In this document: positions 35,601 through 47,766 of the stretch, piece by piece
Layout: each line of letters starts with the position of its first letter
Numbering within the stretch: position 1 is the first letter of the stretch
Source: Chionis minor
Taxonomy: Eukaryota > Chordata > Aves > Charadriiformes > Chionididae
Length of the DNA stretch: 64,000 nt
Direction of reading: 5' to 3'
NCBI GenBank assembly: GCA_013398295.1
Contig: VZSF01011141.1
Location: 124,383 to 188,382 of the forward strand
The notes under the pieces: model-generated
What the model saw: the letters and a program-made list of their open reading frames with translations, nothing else
Database searches by the model: none
What the model was told of the DNA's origin: nothing
Position numbers and translations under genes: made by a program

Positions 35601-38600
35601 AACACTTACAGAATTATCTTGTCAAAAAACAGTCTGAACCCACCATTTTCTGGCTTTCTGCACGTTAGTACGTTCCTCAGTTTTTTAGCATTGATGCCTA
35701 CTGAAACCTCTCCGCTTGTTTCACGTTCAGGCTGGAGGGTGGTTACCAGTATCATGCGTTCTACTACATCAGCTTCAGAACAAGAAATATTAAGGTGACT
35801 CTGGGTAGTCTTCCAAATATGCTGTTAGTTTATTGATATCGTTCATATACTAACAAGTGCCTCAGATTAAATCAAGTAATATATTTCTAGTAAGACTATA
35901 TTGCAAGAGATTCATCCATTTCCTGATCTGTAACTTTACCAGGCAGAGGATTACCTGCACTTCCAATAGCATCCCCATTTGTAGGCTGGTAGTTTTCTAA
36001 TAGTTGTCTCTAGATAATAGACCTTTGCATACACAATCCAAACCTCTACTGGCTTACAATTTTTATTACATCACATTTGGTGAAAGGGGCTTCTGCAAAA
36101 TCCTTCTTAGCATTGCAGCTCCCTGAACAAACCTCTGCTGGAATAAATTTTGTGTGTGTTCTCCCAAAAATAAATTTAACTCAGAAATTACCGTTGAAAT
36201 TGTCTCCCCACCTTACAGATTTTGGGTTCATTGTGAGCTCTTCTAAACTTTCCCCATGCATACCTATTTAGTGCAGAAACAAATAAGAAAAAATACCATC
36301 TTTCTGAAGAAGGCATAATTTCAACACCAATTTAACTGCAGAGACCCCAATAACTTCAGATACCTCTGAAAGGTGACGCTGCTGTAGTCAAGGGCTTTTA
36401 AATCATTATAGCTATAGTCTTAATTGTCGTCCTACAGACTTAGCCCTACACAGCCCTATAAATGTAGCCCCAATTGTACTGGGCTTTTATATCAAAACCT
36501 GCGCATCTGATGACACAGAACTGGCAGTCATGTCATCGTCCATGGACATACAAGGGAACAAAGGGACCCATCTTACAAATCACATCCCTGGATCTCCAAA
36601 GCACTCCACAAAAAACCCCGTCCCAGATCTAAAGTTGTTCAGTACCTTCATTAATGGACTAGATTATAGAACAGAATACGCTTATTAAATTTGCAGGCAA
36701 CACTAAACTGGGAGAGACTGGGTTGGAATTCAGAGCCTCGCAAATCCGTGCGAAGGGTCTGAAAAAAAGCAAGACACAGTTCTGAAAGCGTTAAGTGCAA
36801 ATTTCTCTGGTAAGGCTAATTGCAAGTCAGAGAATGATAAAGTGGAGCTAGAAACTGCAGGAAAAGATCTAGTGGCTATGACAACTCCCAAGCTAGCAAT
36901 GAGTCAGAGCTGTCATTCTACTGCAAAAAGGAGCCCTTAGTAGGTCGTATAAATAGAACCAACCGTTCCAAGGAATGCGAAATAAACTTTTTATGGTGCT
37001 GCTGGTGCCACAGCTGAACACCGTGTGGCGTTTTGCATGGGATCCACCTGGAGAATCCAGGGACAGATGAACAGTGCTCTAGAAAACATGGCCATTGAGG
37101 AAGAGCCGATTGATTGATGGGCAAGTTTGATTTAAAGCACCGCTCCTCACACCAGAGGCGAAAGCTAGCACGCTGGGGCATGGCTGTCACAACTGCACGA
37201 GTCGACAGCAAAGGAAACGAAGACTAACTGGTGAAGATGGAGGCAGGTGCGTGTATGTGAATGCACGCAGAAATAAGCAGGAGCACAGCTTATTCCAGAC
37301 TGAGGGAGGAGCAGTGATGGGAAGCAAATACAGCCACCTCCCTGAGCATAAGCGTACGGTGCCAGCTGCCCTTCATCATCAGAGGTTTTAAAGCGCATTT
37401 CTCACCAACAGTTTGAGGCGCCCTTGGAGCTACGATAGGGGAGCACACATTTCAAGGAATTTTTTATTTGCTATCATGCTCTCTCTCAACACTACCCTGC
37501 AAGTTTAGTGGTATGCTTTTCGGCTCCCTTATGGATTGCTATGAAGGCCTGAAACCACTAGCACGGATCCAAGCAGCACTTCAAAAGAAACAGTTTCCAT
37601 TTTAATACCTCGCAGCTTATTATTACCTTTCATTTCTGTTCTAAAAGGCAGATTTCATTCTACATGACACTGCTAACAAAAAAGCAAAATGTTCCTCTTT
37701 CTACAGAGATAAATTTAGCAGACACATATGCTTGATAAAACCCCCAGAATTTCACTGGTAGCGCTCAAGTGCTTCGTAATTTGATCCAAAAGAAAAAGGG
37801 GCAAACCTAATCTAAGACAGCTAGTGTGGTTATAATGGCCAAATCCTTATTCATCAGCTTAGGACTACACTTTGTTCCCGGAAAACCCATTACAATTTTG
37901 TTCATCGTTCAAATACCTTCTGGTTTTTCCTTTTTAAAAATTGTAACAAAAACTAGCGTTCGCTAATGGTGGTTTGTCCATTGCTCTGACTTCTCACAAA
38001 ATCCTCATTAGTGTCAGGAGTGCCGGGGTCCACATCAGCTTCTATAAACTGGAAAGTTTGCATATAGCAAGTGTCCCTTACCCTGCTCTTTACCACGAGT
38101 TCTGTGACTGTTGAACTCGTTAGTAATTTAATGGTTCCAAGTCCTCACTTTCCTGCCTACACCAAGCTTAAAAGGGCTTCTATGCATGCATCACTGAAAG
38201 CTTCTGGCATATTATTGCTTCTTTCTTTTTTGGGTTTGGCTGAGCATTTCCCATGCTATTCCCTCCTTTCCACAATTTCTGCATGAAGTCACTACGGACA
38301 GCCTCAACATCCGTACCGTCCCCTCAGACAGATTAAATACATTATGCTAGGCATTTGCTTCTTCAGGATGTTCTTCCCCCTTTCTTTCACAGCTGTGGCT
38401 TCTGGTACGGTAACAGCTCATGGTTTACTATTTTTAGCACCCACTAAGACTGTACATTACCTGCAGCACACAATAGCAGCGTTACAGTTCTCTTCAGTGA
38501 GATAGGGAAAAAAGACATACATACATTTATACATATTTATTGTATCTTTTTAAAAGTAGCATTTGCAGTTACTTTTAAGCATTCACCTCTCTTCTGCTTC

Positions 38601-39250
38601 AAATGTGCACTTATTGAGAGAAACATCTACTGGCTTCCAAGTCCAAGATTAATACCAATAATAACACATGCCAGAATCAAGCTTCAATGCTTGTTGGCGG
38701 CTCCTGTCATGAAAATATTATACAGTAAGAAGAGCGTAGAAAAGGTCTGTGTTAATCATTCTGCAATAGGCTAGGGCTGGATTAGCGTGACCGTATCATC
38801 TTCTCGAGCTGAAGCATAACAACACTCTCCTGAAAAACTGAAGCTCCCGGAGTAACTTTATTCCTTTTGCATCCAGTAGGTGGACAAGGCAGTTGGTTTT
38901 ACTACAGTAGCTTCTTTAGTTGATAAGTTTCCTCATCAGCTATAGGAAAACACTTGCTGTAGACCTTTATATTTAGAAATGTCTTCTCTTCACATAACAG
39001 CAAGAAAATACTTGAAATCTGGCATGTAGTTAAGAGAACTGGGAACAAACCAAATTTCATCCTCTGATAAACATACGTAACTACTATAGATTTCAATCTA
39101 ACCCACGCACGAAGTTTTACACATACTACAAACAGAAACAGAAGGTATCAGCAAAAGACTATTCTTACATTGTTTCAAATTAATTTGCAACTATACAATT
39201 TTAACTGTAATAGAAAAAGGTAAAGGAATATAACAGAACAGGTATGAAGA
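32603..39250. other. Convergent intergenic region SLC2A12-TBPL1
   Basis: No recognised gene lies between the two 3' ends. An old LINE fragment lies near 36620-37130. Open frames such as 35144-35461 and 34079-34330 have no recognisable protein similarity. Confidence 0.7.
36620..37130 (+). mobile_element. Old CR1-like LINE fragment, RT C-terminal half
   Basis: Decayed frames follow the order of CR1 reverse transcriptase. FSTFINGLD resembles LFNIFINDLD. A FAGNTKLG remnant of FADDTKLG lies near 36700, and GKDLVAMTTPKLAMSQSC (about 36860-36915) resembles EKDLGVLVDNKLNMSQQC. LFMVLLVPQLNTVWRFAWDP (about 36988-37047) resembles [19 protein letters not shown]. Several frameshifts and stops are present. 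Boundaries are approximate. Confidence 0.65.
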
Positions 39251-39267
39251 GAATTATTTTCCAAACT

Positions 39268-39273
39268 TTTATT
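39268..39273 (-). terminator. TBPL1: Candidate TBPL1 poly(A) signal AATAAA
   Basis: AATAAA on the - strand, about 435 bases past the stop, is a reasonable 3' end. Longer 3'UTRs are known for this gene, so other sites further left may also be used. Confidence 0.4.
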
Positions 39274-39707
39274 TGTGCACATTCGTCAGGTGAAAAAGAT
39301 AACTTTTACAGCTTCTTTGGTGCCCAATATTCAGCATACAAAAATGTAAAAGACTATTCACAAATAAAACACAAGCTCAAACTAAAAAAAAAAAAAATGT
39401 TTTAAAGGTAGTGCACATCGTGACAGCTTTGCTTATGAATACACAGAAATTACTGCAAAAATAAATAGAATGTCTTTTTAAAAGCAGCAATTTCATATCT
39501 TGTAAACTTCCGTTTTTACAATACAGCACTGTTAAGAGTAAAATCCAAAAGAACTGGAGTTTATACTGTGGCCATGAGCAAGTAAAACAGTCTGTATTCC
39601 TCTGCTATGGTTGGTCCAGTTTTCCTTTTTGCTTTTAGTCCAATGTGCAGCAGTCTTTAAAGGTGCTTGGTTAGGGAACCTAACCATCAAGTGGTGAATT
39701 ATAAAAT

Positions 39708-39778
39708 TTATTTCCTGCTTTCAAACACGAATGGGTAAATCTGTTCCACAGCGCTGGCAACAGCCTTTACGTTTGGCC
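39708..39778 (-). CDS. TBPL1: TBPL1 coding exon 6 and stop
   Basis: Acceptor TCTCAG joins in phase to exon 5 and gives GPNVKAVASAVEQIYPFVFE, then SRK and TAA (39710-39708). In the same frame the next codons are Ile, Leu and a second TAA, so the ancestral ending remains readable past a one-codon stop. Confidence 0.96.
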
Positions 39779-42700
39779 CTGAGACATATTTAAAAAAAAA
39801 ACAAAAACAAAAAACCAAACCAAAACACAAAACAAACAAACAAAAACAATAGGAGAGAAAAATCAGGGAATCAGAAATTGTAACAACAGTATCTTTAAAA
39901 TCACCTTAATATATTTAGCTACCACAACTTTATACCGTAGGTAAAAATAACTTCACCCCCACTTCTCCCAACTTAAGAAGGTGTCCCTCTGATCACTTTT
40001 ACTTACAAGAAAAGACTCTAACATGGAACCTCTAAAACGTTCTACACTTGTCAATGGCTAGACTACAAATAAACAATATTGTCATTTAATTTCATAACAA
40101 CCTGAACGCTTTTCGATTTACTGGCTTAAACAATCAGCCCAGAGAAGAAGGCAGAGGCTGAGTGGCACACATAAAAGAAATACTTTTACCTACGCTAATC
40201 TTCCAGGAACCTGCATTACTCAAGAGTCTAGCCACTTATCTCTTCTTTTAAAAACCTACCAACAAAAACTACTACTGAATAATGCTGGATCTAAGCCAAG
40301 TATGTTCCAAGCAAGATTGTTTTATGTTTGAACATTACAGGCTACTGCTTTCTTGTCCAGATTTTACAGATAGCTTCACCATTGATCTCACAACAAAACC
40401 TGCAAGCCAGGGAATGATTATTGTCTCAGGAAGAAGCACTTGAAGGTTATCTAACATGATCTATGAGCATTTAGGGAAAGAAAAGGAAGAATGAACTACC
40501 GATGCTTGCTAATGGTACTAGACCATTTTATGCAATCAACAATTAAGACTGCAAATAAGCGAGCAGTAATAGGCCAGAATAAGTTCATCCTGGATAGGAA
40601 TTTGCTGATGTAGATAAATGAAAACAGCATTTTCTCACATGCTTTGATGCCTTCGAACTCAGGGGTTTTTTAACCTCACTTTAAGACTTCAAAAGTTTCT
40701 TCCAAGTATAGAGAACTATTCAAAATAGTTCCCAAAATCATAAATAATTTAAGTTATAAATTACTTATTTAATTCTGGAAATATTGTTTTAATTTACATG
40801 CTCAGTCAGAAAGAAAGTGGAATGGAATAGGATTCTTCCTGTATTTTCAAACTTGTTGAGTTAAACACTCATCTAAAACAAGCCTGGTGAAAGGTACCTG
40901 CCTTCTGGGCAGATACTGCACCTTCCTTCAATTTGTCTGCTATTATAGAAATGCAAGTTCTAGAGAAAGCCTTCAGAAAGCAAGAGTATGAGCAGGCAAA
41001 TAATTCCTGTAAGAAACCCTGCTACTCCCTGGATGGTTGAAGAGATGTAAAAACTGGATCATCATTGCAGGGAGTATAAGAGAAGGAAACAAAACCAGAA
41101 CAAACAAATAATAAAACCACCACCACCAAGAAAACCCAAAACAACCCCCTCATTGCTCATTTTGGAGGAAGACAAATAATACTTCTTCCCATTACCTATC
41201 AGTTCTTTTTCTTTTCTTTTCTGAAGGTAACTCTAAATCTTTCTATAGAAATTAAAAAAACTGCTAAAGTGATGGTTTTTTGTTTCTGTATCATTTTAAC
41301 AGCTATTCTTTAAAAAACCTGACTTCTATCTGGAAATCTGTGGTGGATACCTCACAAGGAAAGATAACAAACAACGAAAAATTAAAATTAGGAAGAGAGA
41401 GGAAAAATCATGGCATGTCAGCTCCAAGATCCAGGACAATAATCTCTGATTTAAATGGGAAAAATCACTGATGGCTATGATTCCAGTGATGCTTCTCTCT
41501 CAGTTAAGCTTTAACAGAAGAGAGCACAAATCTGAAGAACTGCAAGTACTGGTCAACCAGTTATGACAAAATGCTATGCTATATTTTTCCATACATCTCC
41601 AGTTTGGAACCTTTTATGTAGGAAAGGGATGTTAATGCTACAAGCAGTATAGTTTACAGCACTAGGAAGACAAAAAAAGGAAGAAAATTCAAATGTTTAA
41701 ATAAACAATAAATACCTGCTCTGTCAAGTCCTTTCTCACTTTTGTTTTTATAAAAACCAGACTATGTACATTCAAAGTAATTTTTGAGCCTACCAATAAC
41801 AACACTTTCTCTCCAACTCTTCCAGCACTTTCACTCAAAACCAAACTAGGTGCTAACATGCGAAACCAAAATCCCTTCAACGTATCTTTCAACTGTTTTG
41901 AACATCTTTCCTAAACCTACTGGCCCTAAAGTTAAATATTCCCAACAAGTTAAATATTTATTTTTGACATCAAAATACCTGTAACTGTGATACTGCCTGT
42001 GGAAAAAATCTGTAAGGTAGCTCTGAGAGTTTTTATTCTGTAACACACGGCAGGATGAAGTTCTGGTTCATAACTAGAAAACAAAATAAAAGGTAAAAAA
42101 GACAGATCTAGAACTGGAAAAGTAAAGCTTAAGAAATATACCAAGACACTAATTCTTTAAAATCCTACCATACCTCGCATGAGGTCTGTTATTCTTCGTA
42201 AATTCTGGCAATCTGATCTCAAAGGGCATGTTGCACACTGCTAAAACATTCACAACTTTAAAATCTGTGAAAATTACCTTTTCAAAAGAGAGGAAAAAAA
42301 GACATTAGAAATTTAGTTTACAGCGAAGCAGATGTATGGGTTGCAAAAAAAAAAAGTTAGAACAATACTAATCAGAATATTTTGGTGAGATTTCAGAAAT
42401 TAAACCTTGTGATTGATGCATTTCTAATAGGAATCTGAACAGTACTTAATGGACTCAAATCGCTTTATCCTTCTATGGTGCAGTCACTGTTAAACTAGAT
42501 ACTTCACAGTTGTACAACGTGGTTATAGTAGAGTTTAAGACACAGAAACAACTCATATTGCTGTACTAAACAACTCCAAATTGAAAATAAACTAAATTAA
42601 ATAGCTTATGGAACACAAAAATAAGCAGAGGAAAAGCTTAAGTTTCATTGTTGCAAGAACGTTATGTAATTTGAAAACTTCTTTAACGCCTTGTTGCTTT

Positions 42701-45700
42701 ACACCATTTTTATTAAAGCTAAAAATAAGGAAAAAGGTGAGAAGTGCTTTGTTTCAAATCTCCAGTGGCCAGTACAGCAAGCTGTTTTTCTACTCTGTTA
42801 CTTTCCGAAACTCAACTCAAACTACTGGATTTCAGTTCTTTGCCACAGCCATTTTAGATGACACTAAAGTAGCCAACAGACAATTCCTAAACAAATGCAC
42901 TGCTGAGAAGTCAGTGTTCGCAATATCACTGAAGAAACTTTTCATTTTCTGAGATTGCCTAAACTTAAAATGACCATTCTTCAGTCAAAACTTTTTAGAA
43001 GTATTCTACCAGTAGAAGCAACTTGTCCTTGTAAATCCTTATAAAAATTTATCCTTATAAAAACTTATCCTTATAAAACGTCAACTATCAATTTAATCTT
43101 CAAAATATATTCCACTTAAAGTGGTCACTTTATAATAAAAGTTGGTGCGTCCACCCCGGAAGCACTGTTTACCTCACTGATTCAGTGTTCCATTACAGCT
43201 TTAAGAGGCTGGGTCCAATATATGCATTTGTAACAGTTAAGAGTGTCTAACCGCTGCTTGGGTCTGGTGCAGCATTCCCGGGATAGCCCGTCACCACTGC
43301 CTTTATGTATGACAATCAAAGGAAGCCTCTCCCTGCCAAAGGACATCCACTCTGTCTATTTAATTGTCTGTCCGTAAACTGAAACTGTAGGTAAACGGCG
43401 CAACTGACGACCAGGAAGTTTGAGAGTATTAAAACGTGTCATTTTTAAGTCATTCACGTTGCAGTTTTTCAACCTTTAATATGAAGTACAAGTGGTGTTT
43501 TTGACTGGTAATGCTAACCCAAACCCAAAAAAAGAGAGGTTTCATGTCCTAAGCATTTCTTTGGGCTTACTTCCTGCTGTGCAACCTGACAGTGCAGAAG
43601 CACTTTTTTCCCCCCCTCACTTAATTAAAGAGGCTCAAACTTGCCCTTAACAAGATGGACATGTATCTGCTATTTCATCAGAAACGAGGGAAAACTGCGT
43701 TCAAATGACAGTAAGGTTTACACTCTTCGCAATTCTTCCCAATAAATCTTTCAAGATATTGTAAATTCTATCCAAGAAACATTTGTGGGTGGTTCATTTA
43801 TTAAACAAATTTTGTTGTTCATTAGCCAGTGTAGAAGCACTACTCCAAGCTGCCAAACGAAACTCAAATCCACAAAATAAACCAGCTTCTCTTTAGCTAG
43901 CATCTGGAAAATGTATGCTGACACAAAAGGGGCATCTGAGTGAAAACATGCTCACTGCTAAATTGCTCCCTCATTTTTGTTTCTTTCTAAAAAATGGACT
44001 ACCAACATTGCTTGAGTGGTACAAGTCTTTTTTCATTAGAATTACCTGAAAACCTAGTTTCTGTAGACTACGAGCTAATCGTCTGGCACCAAATTTAGCT
44101 TCTTCTTCACTATAAAGGAGAAAGAAAAGAAGCTAACATTAACAGAAATAAGAGTATGTATTTGTGTGCACGCATACCACAATAGCTGCTCAGACTACAC
44201 AATGAACAGTTAAAACATGTAATGCATGAACCATGATCAGCCTGAAGGACAGCCTTCATTTTATCCTGCTGTACATATTACATTTAAACTATCTAGATAT
44301 TCAAATAGAGTTCTTCATGCCCTGTTTGAAGAGTATCTTGGCACTCAGCTGCAGCTGAAGTGAGAGACGTATCATACATGATACTAAATACTCTTAAGAG
44401 ATGAAGACGAGCACAAGTAGTCTGGAGTTAATAACCTGAACAATCATCTTCCATTTTGAGATGGAGATCATATACAGGAAGTACGCAAATTTACTATTGT
44501 ACCTTATTCTTACTCCACAATGCAGACATATCTTAAAGGAATTCAGCTGTTAAGAGTTCAGCAAGTCTCAGATGTATCTGAACTAAGAGTTTGCTTTTGC
44601 TTTTTTCCAGTCCCTCAACACTGTACAATTCAATTAAATTCAGGTGGGTTTGCATGAAATACTAAGAGATATCCCTAAAAAAAGCTCATATCTTCCCAAG
44701 TTTCAAATTCTGGCTAAAAACATAGAATTCTTAAAGAGTTCTCAAATTAAATGTCTAGGGTTTTCTTCATAAAGTAGTTTTCCCTGCTGCTCTCCCAGAA
44801 GGCTGAACTGATGTTGCTTAAGATTTCAGCTCAGTCTAAGGCAGACGCTTCCCATGGAAAGCTTCCTCCCAAATACATAGCTTGGCAAGGATCTACGTGT
44901 GATCCAGCGCGAGTGAATCTTAACAGTGGCAAGTACTACCTCTTGCCGTCTTCTTCATTTACAACATTGTATTTTAAAATGCAGAAGAATTTACAGCTAG
45001 AGAAAGAATCATCACAAACTCACCTTGTGGCTCCTGTGCAAATAACTTTTCCTGAGGACCAAATTGTGGCCGTAATCCTAGGTTTCCTAAGCTTCATTAA
45101 TACTTTCTAAAAAGCAAAATAAAAGTGGAAGAACTGGGAATTAGCAGTAGTTCAATTTCACACTGGAAAAGAAATATCAACTGTTAGAGAAATCAACTAT
45201 TACACTAATAATACTTTGATAGCCTTGAACTGTTCCTTCATCTCTTTTGGCAATTAAAAAAGTCAGCTTTTGAGAAGAGCAAAATAACTGTGGAGTATCT
45301 CAGCCAGTGATTCAGTCTTCACAAAACAGATTAAATGACAATATTTTCCTCTGAATAAAAAGCTGAAGCCACAAGCATTGTGCTAACTTTTTTTTTTTTT
45401 CTTATTACAGTGACTCCCACATTGCTGACTCCTTATCAGGATATATTTTCTTGCCAGAAATGTCAAATTTTGGGAGGCAAAAGGGACCCTGAGGTGTAAG
45501 AGGTCTCGTCACACACCTTATACCCAATATTCACCTCCCAAATTGCAGTCTTTGAGACAATATTTACCCACTCCCCTTTCCTATACGTTTAGTGTACAAC
45601 AGACAAAATGCCTATCAAGACAGAAATAAAGAAATAAACCTATGTTTTTCTCTACCCGTCATACACCAATATCAGACAAGAACAAGTATGTTTAGCTTAA

Positions 45701-45881
45701 GGAACATTCATAAAAACAGACAACTGAGGTATGTTGAATCCCTTACCCCAACATCTCGCTTGTATATAACGTTTGCTCCCTCTAATGCAATCTTCCTCAA
45801 GTTTAAATGACATCTTGTTCTAAAAACACACACTACATTTGTGATTAAAATGTCCAATGCAACATCACTGTCTGCATCCAT
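39708..45881 (-). CDS. TBPL1: TBPL1 (TRF2/TLF) TBP-like factor, six coding exons, complete
   Basis: This is the spliced coding region of TATA-box-binding-protein-like 1, a nuclear core-promoter factor that binds TFIIA and TFIIB but not a canonical TATA box, and is needed for selected promoters and, in mouse, for spermiogenesis. The exons in transcript order are 45881-45747, 45106-45024, 44109-44046, 42277-42174, 42073-41979 and 39778-39708. All junctions are GT/AG and in phase, giving 183 residues. The protein is a single saddle-shaped TBP-like domain with two imperfect repeats and no long N-terminal tail. It is nearly identical to human TBPL1 (186 residues) but ends ESRK-stop instead of continuing three residues. 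Its promoter is the CpG island near 52 kb, and it lies tail-to-tail with SLC2A12. Confidence 0.96.
39779..41978 (-). other. TBPL1: TBPL1 intron between coding exons 5 and 6
   Basis: This 2.2-kb AT-rich intron has no recognised feature apart from the simple repeat next to exon 6. Confidence 0.85.
39788..39850. repeat. A-rich (CAAAA)n simple repeat
   Basis: Irregular CAAA/CAAAA/CCAAA units lie just upstream (on the - strand) of the TBPL1 exon 6 acceptor. Read on the - strand they give a T-rich tract that extends the polypyrimidine tract. Confidence 0.75.
41979..42073 (-). CDS. TBPL1: TBPL1 coding exon 5
   Basis: Acceptor TTCTAG and donor GTATTT bound 95 bases encoding YEPELHPAVCYRIKTLRATL and QIFSTGSITVT, the core of repeat 2. 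Human has Ser where Thr stands in RIKTLRA. Only a 100-base intron separates it from exon 4. Confidence 0.97.
42174..42277 (-). CDS. TBPL1: TBPL1 coding exon 4
   Basis: Acceptor GAAAAG and donor GTATGG bound 104 bases encoding VIFTDFKVVNVLAVCNMPFE, then IRLPEFTKNNRPHA and part of a split Ser. This is the junction between repeats 1 and 2. The exon opens with GTAAT, so the acceptor is fixed by phase and by the protein; an internal CACAG at 42267-42263 is a decoy. Confidence 0.95.
42278..44045 (-). other. TBPL1: TBPL1 intron between coding exons 3 and 4
   Basis: This AT-rich intron contains a three-copy tandem repeat at 43035-43079. The open frame at 42608-42952 (114 codons, + strand) resembles no protein I know and is probably chance. 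Confidence 0.8.
43035..43079. repeat. Three tandem copies of a 15-16 base unit (ATCCTTATAAAAATTT type)
   Basis: Three near-identical copies of ATCCTTATAAAA, separated by short A/T or CTT spacers, lie head to tail. Confidence 0.8.
44046..44109 (-). CDS. TBPL1: TBPL1 coding exon 3
   Basis: Acceptor TTTATAG and donor GTAATT bound 64 bases encoding EEEAKFGARRLARSLQKLG and FQ, the helix of repeat 1 that follows the concave sheet. It is identical to human as far as I can recall. Confidence 0.96.
44110..45023 (-). other. TBPL1: TBPL1 intron between coding exons 2 and 3
   Basis: This is anonymous AT-rich intron; nothing else is recognised. Confidence 0.85.
45024..45106 (-). CDS. TBPL1: TBPL1 coding exon 2
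   Basis: Acceptor TTTTAG and donor GTGAGT bound 83 bases encoding KVLMKLRKPRITATIWSSGK, then VICTGAT and two bases of a split Ser codon. This is the DNA-facing sheet of repeat 1. The human KIICTG is KVICTG here. Confidence 0.96.
45107..45746 (-). other. TBPL1: TBPL1 intron between coding exons 1 and 2
   Basis: This 640-base intron has no further recognisable features. Confidence 0.85.
45747..45881 (-). CDS. TBPL1: TBPL1 coding exon 1 (start codon)
   Basis: ATG (45881-45879) opens MDADSDVALDILITNVVCVF, exactly the expected N-terminus, and runs through CHLNLRKIALEGANVIYKRD to a phase-0 end before donor GTAAGG (45746). This is the first half of TBP repeat 1. No in-frame ATG lies between the upstream acceptor and this start. 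Confidence 0.97.
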
Positions 45882-45933
45882 TGGGGTGATTTACAACTCA
45901 GTTCTTCCACCAGCTCACCACGAAGATCACATC
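45882..45933 (-). other. TBPL1: TBPL1 5'UTR part of first coding exon, with AUG-UGA mini-uORF
   Basis: A strong acceptor (TTTTCCCTTCTCAG) ends at 45934, so the exon probably begins at 45933. The leader contains ATG immediately followed by TGA (45932-45927), a start-stop element, 46 bases upstream of the real start codon. The acceptor position is inferred from sequence only. Confidence 0.55.
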
Positions 45934-47730
45934 CTGAGAAGGGAAAATGATAAAATTAAACATACCAGTAGAAAATTGCCTATTAACACCATTGTATACA
46001 TCCGTCCCTTAAATGAGACAAGAAGCAGAAGTGACTACGCTCTGACTCATTTAAGTTAACTGTGTGTGGGGAAGGGGGGTGTCTGCATCCTGTATGCTAG
46101 AAAATAGGAGGTTACTTGTTTGAAGCCACATTGCCAGACTTAACAGAACTAGTGTGCATATATACATTCATATATGTAAATACATTTAAACTTGTCCCTT
46201 ACGTATGTTATAACTCTTACCAACTCTATTAGGACACAGTAAAGATTACTGAAACTTGTTCTATAGCTCCAGTGGATAATCTTTCCTCAGCTCATTTGAG
46301 GCTGTCATTAGACACCTCAGGAAAATGCACTTCTCTGGCTGCTCAAGTTGATAATTCTGAACAGCTTGACATTTGTGCAGAATGGATGAGCCTGCTGAAT
46401 AACTTTGAACTAACGTGGGTTACACAGACTGCAGCCTGCAGACAGCCTGCTACTACAGCTCTCCCATCTTCACCCAGCACTCTTGGCCCATCTCCCCCAA
46501 TGTAAAAGCACAAGGCAAACTATACAAAATGTCCCGGTGGCAGCAACAGCCGGGACTGAGCCGCAGTAGCCCCTCACCCCCTTCGGCACTGCCCACAGGA
46601 ACTGCACAGAATGAATGTATTGTACACACACAGTAAAATTGTTTCTGAGGAAAAGCGTTAGAAACTGTGGAGGCACCGGACGGCTGCCCACCGCACGCGG
46701 AGAAAAGCTAAGGCGGGCGGGAAGCATCCAGCCTGCCCGCGCACGCCAAAGGTGATGCTCCCAACGTGCACCTCAACCCGGGGAGGAGGATCGTGACACC
46801 GGGAGCTGGGCTACCGCTCAGCCCAGCCCGAGACCCCCTGCCATCCCCTCTGTAAACACATCAAAGCCAAGACAGCGGACATCTCAAATAAATGTCAGGT
46901 GAAGTATTTGAGGAAAGGAGAGGGGAAAAGAGCAACAGCGGTATGCAGTGAAAAGGACTTCCATCGAAACACTGTAGTTCATCAAGGAATTTTACTTTGT
47001 AGAAGGATGCAAAAATCTTAGTTTTACTCCAGGAGAAGTAGCTTAAGTAGAGCATAGCTGAAGAGACAGAGGTAACATTATCTCGATCCACTCATCTACA
47101 ATTTTAGTAGTATTTCACCCAAAATGAACACAACAGAAAACAAAGAGCAAAATCAAAGAAAAATAGTCAGATACATGAAATGCTCCACATGGTCGCTGTC
47201 ATGGAAAAAGCATCAAGAATATGCATCATGGACTATGCATCAAGAGTAACAATACACATAACAGACAATAATGCATTTATATCACTTCAAATGTTTTGGC
47301 CTTGCGTTCTTCACCAGAAATCTTCAAGATACAAAATTAATGTTATCATCAGTATTTTCATCTGACTACCACTTCCTAAACATCACATGTCACAGTCTCT
47401 AATTGAGAATTCACTCAAGGTGCGTCTCTGCGTACAACTCACTGACAGTGCAGAAGTAATAAACTACAAAGCACATGTGCATAATGTACTAGGTCAACTG
47501 CTGTGATGGTTGTTGCTTCTAATGTGCAGCTTGTTCCTGGCTGAAAGAATTATTCTGTAATTGTTGGCTTATCTGATATAAGAAAAGGCAAGATGGGTGA
47601 TAACACAGGAAGGAGATGAAGAAACAGAAGAGAAAACCAGAAAAACCAAAGGCTACGTGTGGGGGTGGAGGGGAGGAAAGCAGGCAAAGAAGAAAAGAAC
47701 AAACAGTAACTAATTAGTATTCCCAGATCC

Positions 47731-47766
47731 TTTTTTTTTTTTTTAAAAAAAAAAAACAAACCCAAA
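47731..47766. repeat. T14 followed by A-rich run
   Basis: Fourteen T are followed by about a dozen A, then CAAACCCAAAAAA. It could fold as a perfect A/T hairpin but is most simply a simple repeat. Confidence 0.8.

Noticed and set aside
47731..47766. T14/A12 hairpin as a functional structure
   Set aside because: Adjacent homopolymer runs explain it. There is no conserved loop or gene context.
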